Of a stretch of DNA of 10,470 nt, positions 5,918 to 10,470 are shown piece by piece. The notes beneath the pieces were generated by a model. That model saw nothing but the letters and a program-made list of their open reading frames with translations, searched no databases and was not told the origin of the DNA. Each line of letters opens with the position of its first letter. Positions within the stretch are counted from its first letter, which is position 1. Origin of the DNA: a bacterium (lineage in GTDB: Bacteria; Pseudomonadota; Gammaproteobacteria; Burkholderiales; Methylophilaceae). Both the position numbers and the translations under genes were made by a program. The stretch lies in NCBI GenBank assembly GCA_027310505.1, contig DAIDAS010000238.1, positions 1 to 10,470 on the forward strand, written 5' to 3'.

Positions 5918-7337
5918 CCAGCGTGCCGCCATTCGGGCGGTGGGTGAAGGCAACTTTGCCACCCAGGGCTTCGCAGACCTTGAACGCGAAGGGAATCCCC
6001 AGCCCGGTACCAAAACGCTTGGTGGATGGCCCTGGGCTAAGATCACTGGGGTTGGGAGTGAACGGCATGCCGGCGCCATGGTCCAGGATGAGTACATGAA
6101 TCCGGTCTGCCACTGTGGCGCACTCGATGATGATGCTGGAATGGGCCGGGGACGCGTCCACGGCGTTAAGCAGCAGGTTATAGATCATCTGCTCCAGTAG
6201 GTGTTCATCCGTGGTCAATGTGATTGGCGGATTCATGGGTTGCAATTCCACGGAGATGGATTTCCCCCGGGCTTTTTGTTGCAGCGGAGCCATCGCGCCG
6301 GCCAGGATATGCTGCAAGCTGGTTTCGGCCAGTTGTGGCTTGAGTGGATGCAAATAGGCGAGCAGTGCGCCGGTCCAGCGCTCTAGTCTGTCGACGGTGC
6401 TGATGATGTCATGCAGCGATTCGCGGGTTTCCTCACTGATATCGGGGGTGTCGGCCACCTGGGCAACGGCGCGTATGCTCGCCAGCGGGTTGCGGATGTT
6501 GTGCGCCAGCATCGGAACCAGAGCTCCTTGGGCGGCCTGCTTCTCGCTACGCACCAGCGCCTCCTGGCTGTGAGCCAGGTCCGTCGCCATCTGGTTGATG
6601 GCTTGTGCCAGCGTGCTAAGCTCGGTAGTGCCTGTTTGCGGAACCTTGCGCTCCAGTTTCCCGGCGCTGATTTCAGAGGTGGCGCGCAATATGTCGGCGA
6701 TGGGGGTCACGATTGCACGCTGCAAGAATAGTCTGGAGAACAGCAGCAGCAACGCTGCGAGCGCGATCGGAATGGTTAGCCACAGCATGGAGGTGCGCTG
6801 TGCTGCTTCCAGCCGCTGGCGGAGTTCCTCCTGCTTCAGTGAGAGCAGTTTCTCGGCGCTGGATGACACGGCTTCGTAGCGTTTGAAGACCCCGTTTTCC
6901 AGATCGGTGTTCAAGGCTTTTTTCAGGGTGTCGTCGGGTAGTGTCTGGTAACGCTTCAGGATGCCGCCAGTCTCGCCAAGAAATTCCCGGTAGCTTTGCT
7001 GCAGGCCGTCGATCGCCGCGAGTTCCTCCTCGCCTACGGCCAGTGCACGAAGCTGCCGGAAATGGTCATTGACCTTGAGGGTGTATCCGTCATATTCCCC
7101 TCGGGCTTGCGGATCAGCCAGAAAATAGGCGTCGAACAGTTCCTTCATCTGGCGATAGAGGTCTCCGCGGGTTTGCTGAATTTCCTGAATGAGGGAATTG
7201 ATGCGTTGCGATTCCTGCGAAGCCTTCTGCCAGGAGCGGAGGCCGACAGCGCCAGCGGTGACGGCCAGGACGATCAGCAGCACGAACGTCAGTTCATGGA
7301 TCAGCAGCAGGTGTCTGAGCGCACGAGGTTTTTGCAC
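5895..7337 (-). CDS. Membrane sensor histidine kinase (HAMP, HisKA, HATPase)
   Basis: Sensor kinase of 480 residues starting with GTG at 7337. Domains in order: transmembrane helix about 10-32; a mostly helical extracytoplasmic sensor about 33-183, rich in Gln, Glu and Leu; a second helix about 184-205; HAMP about 207-258; HisKA with phospho-acceptor His279 in LAHNIRNPLASIRA; and the ATPase domain with N box YNLLLNAVDAS (386-396), G1 DHGAGM (419-424) and G2 GTGLG (443-447). All catalytic landmarks are intact. The sensor resembles the four-helix type seen in chemoreceptors; I cannot name its ligand. The gene follows tonB after 9 bases, in the same reading frame and separated by a single TAA, so the two are probably cotranscribed with weak or coupled initiation. 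No response regulator is in the window, making this an orphan kinase locally. Its end overlaps thpR by 23 bases. Confidence 0.92.
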   Translation of the reverse strand: MQKPRALRHLLLIHELTFVLLIVLAVTAGAVGLRSWQKASQESQRINSLIQEIQQTRGDLYRQMKELFDAYFLADPQARGEYDGYTLKVNDHFRQLRALAVGEEELAAIDGLQQSYREFLGETGGILKRYQTLPDDTLKKALNTDLENGVFKRYEAVSSSAEKLLSLKQEELRQRLEAAQRTSMLWLTIPIALAALLLLFSRLFLQRAIVTPIADILRATSEISAGKLERKVPQTGTTELSTLAQAINQMATDLAHSQEALVRSEKQAAQGALVPMLAHNIRNPLASIRAVAQVADTPDISEETRESLHDIISTVDRLERWTGALLAYLHPLKPQLAETSLQHILAGAMAPLQQKARGKSISVELQPMNPPITLTTDEHLLEQMIYNLLLNAVDASPAHSSIIIECATVADRIHVLILDHGAGMPFTPNPSDLSPGPSTKRFGTGLGIPFAFKVCEALGGKVAFTHRPNGGTLVSIDLPR

Positions 7338-7346
7338 AATACGGTT

Positions 7347-8102
7347 TTACTCGAGACGGAACAGCACCGGAACCGTAATGATAAATGGCCTGTGGCGTAG
7401 TGCTTCCGGCGGCATCGGCAGTGGCGTGGCTTTCCTGGCCATTTCCAGTGCCTGTTTGTCGAGAGCCTCAAAGCCGCTGGATTCGCTCACCACGCTTGAA
7501 GTTACGACACCGTTGGCATCAACCTCCAGTTTGATGCGCACGGTCCCCTGCCAGCCGCGCATCTGTGCGATGCGTGGGTATTGCTTGTATTTGGCGAATT
7601 CGCGCGCCAGCAGGCTGCCATAGTTGCCCAATGCCGTGTCGACTTCTTGCGAGGATGGGCCTTTGGGTTTTTCAGGCTCCGGCGGCGGGGCGGTAAAAGC
7701 CGGTTCGGCTTCCTTGGCCGGTGCCGCAGCTATCACAGGCGGAGGGGGCACAGTGGCGGGTGCGGGCGTACTGATATGCTCCTCCGGTAACGACGACGGA
7801 GGCAACGGTGTTTTGGCCGGCGGTGGCGGAGCCTTTGGGGGCAGAGGTTTCGGCTGCTCGGCCTGGGGTGGTTTGGGCTTGGGTTGCTCGACCTTGGGCG
7901 GCTCCGGTTTTGGTTCCGGCGCTGGCGGAGGTTCTGGCTTGGGCGGTTGCAGGACCACTTCAAGGGACGGCGCGACCCGCTCGGCATCAGGGCGGAGCGG
8001 GTGGAGGACGACGAAAACGATCAGATGCAGCCCAACGGAAAAAATCAATGCCAGGAGCAGGGCGTTGTCGATCCAGTCCAATTTTCTGTTGCTGTGCGCC
8101 AT
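7347..8102 (-). CDS. tonB: TonB energy-transducer family protein
   Basis: Protein of 251 residues that carries inner-membrane proton-motive energy to outer-membrane TonB-dependent receptors. Residues about 13-33 form the single N-terminal transmembrane helix. It contains Ser22 and His26 (SVGLH), the spacing needed in TonB for contact with ExbB/ExbD. Residues about 53-150 are a proline-rich periplasmic spacer with irregular PKPEPP- and EQPKP-type repeats. Residues about 165-250 are the TonB C-terminal domain, with YPRIAQMRGWQGTVRIKLEV. I chose ATG 8102; a purine-rich GGCGGAG touches it directly, which is tight, and a TTG at 8120 would add six residues. ExbB and ExbD are not adjacent, so it must share them with another locus. 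The neighbouring kinase gene follows in a likely operon, but the reason for that pairing is not evident. Confidence 0.9.
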   Translation of the reverse strand: MAHSNRKLDWIDNALLLALIFSVGLHLIVFVVLHPLRPDAERVAPSLEVVLQPPKPEPPPAPEPKPEPPKVEQPKPKPPQAEQPKPLPPKAPPPPAKTPLPPSSLPEEHISTPAPATVPPPPVIAAAPAKEAEPAFTAPPPEPEKPKGPSSQEVDTALGNYGSLLAREFAKYKQYPRIAQMRGWQGTVRIKLEVDANGVVTSSVVSESSGFEALDKQALEMARKATPLPMPPEALRHRPFIITVPVLFRLE

Positions 8103-8137
8103 CTCCGCCGATGTAACCAAAACGTCAAAAAGCCTGC

Positions 8138-8146
8138 ATTGTATCA
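8138..8146 (-). promoter_or_regulatory. Candidate extended -10 promoter for tonB-kinase
   Basis: Read on the - strand, TGATACAAT is an extended -10 box (TGn plus TACAAT) about 36 bases ahead of the tonB ATG. No convincing -35 box is present, which extended -10 promoters can tolerate. It sits in the 161-base gap between the upstream hydrolase gene and tonB, the right place for an operon promoter. Confidence 0.4.
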
Positions 8147-8233
8147 GCTAAAGCCAGGTGCTCGGCGACACGACGCGTTGCATGGAACCGCAAGTCGGAC
8201 ATTGGAGAATTTGCCCGGGGAGTGCTGGTTCAC

Positions 8234-8253
8234 TTCAGCCGCTTGTGGCTGAA
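8234..8253 (-). terminator. Weak hairpin after the metallohydrolase gene
   Basis: TTCAGCC (8234-8240) and GGCTGAA (8247-8253) form a 7-bp stem with a 6-base loop, starting 10 bases past the stop of the - strand hydrolase gene. No T-tract follows on that strand, so it may be a transcript-end stabiliser or a poor terminator. Confidence 0.35.
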
Positions 8254-8263
8254 ATGGAACAAT

Positions 8264-9175
8264 TTATTCCCATTCCAGAACAGGAAAGACAAAGTTGACG
8301 TTGCGTCGATTAACGATGTCGAACAGTGTCCATTTTCCTTGCTCCGAATGGGCGGCGGTATCCATGGTCTGCTCCATGGTGCGCCCCTGTTTGATCGCTG
8401 CCCGCACGTCATCGAGCAGGGTGGCAAGGTAGCGGTGCTCGTTGTCCAGCGCGGCATGCCAGTCTGCGGGAACCGGCCCGTGGCCGGGGATGGCAAGTGT
8501 TGCCGGGGTGTTGTGCAGTTGCTCGATGACTTTCAGCCAGCCCTTGATATCACCGTCGATGGACGGGGTGCGCTCGACGAATAGCAGGTCGCCTGTCCAT
8601 AGTGTTTTGGTGGCGCTGTCCAGCACACTGAGGTCGGCGTGAGTATGGGCGGCAGGATATGCCGTCAGCAACAGGGTCCGACCGCCCAGATCTACGGTTT
8701 GCGTAGATTTGACGGCGAGGGTGGGGGGGGTCATCTCACTGCCTGCGGCATCGGCTCCCACCCATTCATCCTGATGGCGCAGGTAGGCTTCCTTGCGCTG
8801 TGCCATGGCGGCGGCCAGTTTTTCGTGGCCGACAAAAGCGGGGTGGTCATCCTTGAAGGCGGCATTACCGAAAATATGGTCAGGATGGACGTGCGTGTTG
8901 ATGACGTAAAGGATGGGCAGATGCGTTACCTTGCGTACAGCCTCGCGTAGTTGCGCGCCGATTTTAGGGGAGCCGCCACTGTCGATGATGGCAACGCCTT
9001 TGTCGCCGACGATGAAGCCGATGTTGCAGATGTCTCCACCGTAGCCGGCGTCGATGTCCTTATGTACGCCGTGATGCACATAGATGCCTGGCGCTGCCTG
9101 CTCTACCGGTAAAGGGTCGGCGATGGACAGCAAAGGGAAACACAGGGCAAACAAGGCAAATGATCTGTATGGCAT
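8264..9175 (-). CDS. Periplasmic MBL-fold metallohydrolase, SoxH-related (quinoprotein relay system type)
   Basis: Protein of 303 residues with an N-terminal signal peptide (about 1-19, cleavage near SIA-DP), so it should be exported. The metallo-beta-lactamase fold is clear: THVHPDH (94-100) with zinc ligands His95, His97, Asp99 and His100; AAHTHAD (175-181) with a further His; TGD (194-196); and GHG (231-233). The N-terminal stretch GIYVHHGVH (30-38) and the overall layout resemble the SoxH-related family that NCBI calls quinoprotein relay system zinc metallohydrolase 2; I assign this from memory of the family. The substrate is unknown; SoxH-like enzymes are suspected to act on carrier-bound sulfur species. 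The divergent b561 and the nearby SoxZ-domain gene support that theme. A generic periplasmic MBL hydrolase is the alternative. Confidence 0.88.
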   Translation of the reverse strand: MPYRSFALFALCFPLLSIADPLPVEQAAPGIYVHHGVHKDIDAGYGGDICNIGFIVGDKGVAIIDSGGSPKIGAQLREAVRKVTHLPILYVINTHVHPDHIFGNAAFKDDHPAFVGHEKLAAAMAQRKEAYLRHQDEWVGADAAGSEMTPPTLAVKSTQTVDLGGRTLLLTAYPAAHTHADLSVLDSATKTLWTGDLLFVERTPSIDGDIKGWLKVIEQLHNTPATLAIPGHGPVPADWHAALDNEHRYLATLLDDVRAAIKQGRTMEQTMDTAAHSEQGKWTLFDIVNRRNVNFVFPVLEWE

Positions 9176-9444
9176 GGTGGTCTCGTCAGTTGGGCGAATT
9201 TTCCAGAGTGTAGCGTTTTACGCACGGTTTCTACAGCGGCCTGTCTATCAGCGAGAACTTTGCGGGCAGGCACGGGTCTTCTGTTATGGCAGTTTTCTGG
9301 TGCGTGAACAGCATGATTCCCATGCTTTGGCAGGTGTTTTCAGCTTTGGTTCGTTGGCGGAAGTGATGGTGCCTCGGAGCAAAAAAAAGGTGTATATTCC
9401 AGCGGTCTTAATTTATTCGTGAAATCACTATAACAGGCGGAACA
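9176..9444. other. Divergent intergenic region (metallohydrolase / cytochrome b561)
   Basis: This 269-base stretch must carry the promoters for two divergent genes. No coding frame in it looks real. It includes an A8 run (9381-9388) followed by TATATT at 9393-9398, a possible -10 box for cytochrome b561, without a good -35. AT content rises sharply after about 9380, as expected near a promoter. I see no convincing operator or riboswitch. Confidence 0.5.
9435..9440 (+). promoter_or_regulatory. Ribosome binding site of cytochrome b561
   Basis: AGGCGG lies 4 bases before the ATG at 9445 and supports that start. Confidence 0.6.
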
Positions 9445-10044
9445 ATGAACGATTCGATACAACGTTACAACAAGGTCGCGATCATCCTGCACTTGGTCGT
9501 CGGGGTGTTGATTTTTGCCATGCTCGGACTGGGTTGGTATATGTCCGAATTGCCCAAGGATCTGCCTAAGGTACCGTCCATAGATCTCTTCAACCTGGGG
9601 TTATATTCATTGCAATTCTCCGAACCGATGAGCCCCCGTTCCTTTTATTTCAACCTGCACAAATCCTTGGGTGTTACCGTGTTGGCACTGATCCTGCTGC
9701 GCCTGTTCTGGCGTCTGACGCATGAAGCGCCTGATTTTCCTGCCACCATGCAGGCGTGGGAGCAGAAACTGGCTGACGTGACGCACAAGGCGCTTTACCT
9801 GATGATGCTGGCCGTGCCGGCCACCGGTGCGGTGATGGCAGCTTTCAGCAAGTATGGAATCGTCTGGTTTGGTGTGCGGTTGGTAGAAGGGCTCAACAAT
9901 GAAGGGCTGCGTGAAGCCTTCAAGGAGGCGCACGAAGTCGCGGCTTCGGTGCTGGTCGCGCTGATTGTTTTGCACGTTGTCGCGGCTATCAAGCATAAGG
10001 TCGTGGACAAGGATGACGTCTTGCAGCGCATGTCGCTGCGGTGA
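9445..10044 (+). CDS. Cytochrome b561 (YodB/CybB type), inner membrane
   Basis: Di-haem b-type cytochrome of 199 residues with four transmembrane helices (about 11-31, 72-90, 115-135 and 165-183). Histidines placed to bind the two haems are His16 (ILHL), His72 (NLHKSLG), His163 (EAHEVAA) and His177 (VLHVVA), the usual one-per-helix-end pattern. The loop between helices 1 and 2 is long (about 33-70). Proteins of this family pass electrons between the quinone pool and periplasmic or membrane acceptors; the E. coli relative CybB oxidises superoxide to reduce quinone. Here it stands between a SoxH-related hydrolase and a SoxZ-domain protein, so a link between a periplasmic sulfur or quinoprotein process and the quinone pool is plausible but unproved. 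It is a single-gene unit on the + strand, closed by the palindrome at 10058-10091. Confidence 0.93.
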   Translation: MNDSIQRYNKVAIILHLVVGVLIFAMLGLGWYMSELPKDLPKVPSIDLFNLGLYSLQFSEPMSPRSFYFNLHKSLGVTVLALILLRLFWRLTHEAPDFPATMQAWEQKLADVTHKALYLMMLAVPATGAVMAAFSKYGIVWFGVRLVEGLNNEGLREAFKEAHEVAASVLVALIVLHVVAAIKHKVVDKDDVLQRMSLR

Positions 10045-10057
10045 TCCGGAAGATATG

Positions 10058-10091
10058 AACGACAAGGGGCGCCGCGGCGCCCCTTGTCGTT
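10058..10091. terminator. Perfect 34-bp palindrome, bidirectional terminator
   Basis: The sequence is self-complementary across all 34 bases, with its centre between 10074 and 10075. The arms are AACGACAAGGGGCGCCG and its complement. It lies between the convergent b561 gene (ends 10044) and SoxZ-domain gene (ends 10114). The stem is unusually long and GC-rich. The T-run is short: three Ts at 10090-10092 on the + strand, with only two matching on the other. A transcription terminator is the simplest reading. Confidence 0.75.
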
Positions 10092-10113
10092 TCCAACGCG
10101 TGATGTCCGGGGG

Positions 10114-10470
10114 TTAGCCCTTGATCTCGACGGAGTGGGTAAAGGATTTTCCTTCGTTGTCATCCGCCTTCACTTCCAGTACGCCTGGCGCGTCTGGTAC
10201 ATAGTAGAAGCGCATGTACGGGTCTTCTGCAATCGCTACACCGACATCCACATGCATGATCGGCTTGCCGTTGTAGTTGAATGCCACCTTCTGGATGTAG
10301 AACGCCGGTTTGTAGCCGCCGGAAGCCAGGTCGCGCTGCAGGCCGGTGAACATGGGGTGCTTGATCATAAAGGTGGCAGGATTGGCTTCGCCGAACTTGA
10401 CCGGGGTTTCCACGTTTAGCTTGATCTTGCCTGCTGCGGCACGAATCGCTGTTTCATCACCATCTACAGC
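10114..10470 (-). CDS. SoxZ-domain protein, probably C-terminal half of a fused SoxYZ-like carrier (partial)
   Basis: The frame is open from the right edge to TAA at 10114-10116, giving 118 residues with the N terminus missing. A SoxZ domain covers about the last 105: strand KIKLNVETP, then FMIKHPMFTGLQRD, the conserved HPM-TG region of SoxZ, and an immunoglobulin-like C-terminal sheet. SoxZ partners SoxY, whose C-terminal cysteine carries sulfur intermediates in the periplasm. Upstream of KIKL the frame continues with AVDGDETAIRAAAG and no ATG, which suggests fusion to a preceding SoxY-like domain. A GTG at 10413 would cut off the first SoxZ strand and is unlikely. VAIAEDPYMRFYY differs from the GPAVSKNP-type segment of classical SoxZ and fits the SoxYZ-like carriers associated with quinoprotein dehydrogenases; that link is from memory. 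A stand-alone SoxZ starting beyond the edge remains possible. Confidence 0.82.
   Translation of the reverse strand, partial: AVDGDETAIRAAAGKIKLNVETPVKFGEANPATFMIKHPMFTGLQRDLASGGYKPAFYIQKVAFNYNGKPIMHVDVGVAIAEDPYMRFYYVPDAPGVLEVKADDNEGKSFTHSVEIKG

Noticed and set aside
7624..8151. Glycine-rich + strand frame of 175 residues opposite tonB
   Set aside because: It is the antisense of the TonB proline-rich linker: CC-rich proline codons read as GG-rich glycine codons. TonB has clear domains and motifs.
9084..9422. 112-residue + strand frame between the metallohydrolase and b561
   Set aside because: It starts inside the antisense of the hydrolase signal peptide and shows no domain. The region is better explained as a divergent promoter region.
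10114..10413. Complete 99-residue SoxZ starting at GTG 10413
   Set aside because: It would lose the first strand (KIKLNV) of the SoxZ fold, and the open frame continues to the window edge.

Overview
The window looks like chromosomal DNA from a betaproteobacterium. This is inferred from protein flavour and moderately GC-rich codon use, not from any marker gene; a Nitrosomonadales-like sulfur oxidiser or methylotroph would fit. Coding density is high. All genes look intact except the one cut by the right edge. I see no tRNA, rRNA, insertion sequence or CRISPR array.

Layout. Bases 1-196 hold the tail of an unidentified upstream unit: a short open frame, a 19-bp direct repeat and a strong rho-independent terminator. 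Next is a two-gene + strand operon (257-2124): a lipoprotein c-type cytochrome resembling cytochrome cL (XoxG/MxaG), then a type II NADH:quinone oxidoreductase. A bidirectional terminator (2139-2177) separates it from three - strand genes, read right to left: bcp peroxiredoxin (4833-5288), a PIN-PhoH ATPase (3422-4819) and the lysophospholipid transporter lplT (2188-3360). bcp and phoH are 13 bases apart and probably cotranscribed. thpR (RNA 2',3'-cyclic phosphodiesterase, + strand) diverges from bcp, and its 3' end overlaps that of a convergent sensor histidine kinase by 23 bp. The kinase (5895-7337, GTG start) lies 9 bases after a TonB protein, in the same frame and in a probable operon.

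The right part (8264-10470) holds a periplasmic metallo-beta-lactamase-fold hydrolase of the SoxH-related type, a divergent cytochrome b561, and, convergent to that across a perfect 34-bp palindrome, the C-terminal part of a SoxZ-domain protein that runs off the window.

How the genes fit together. The most interesting theme is electron transfer around a periplasmic quinoprotein or sulfur-carrier system. A cL-like cytochrome, a SoxH-related hydrolase, a b561 cytochrome and a SoxYZ-like carrier are all types known near PQQ-dependent alcohol dehydrogenases (the predicted 'quinoprotein relay' families) or in sox thiosulfate-oxidation loci. No dehydrogenase, PQQ gene or other sox gene is visible, so the pathway is inference. 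The middle genes are ordinary housekeeping: envelope lipid recycling, peroxide defence, RNA metabolism and signalling.
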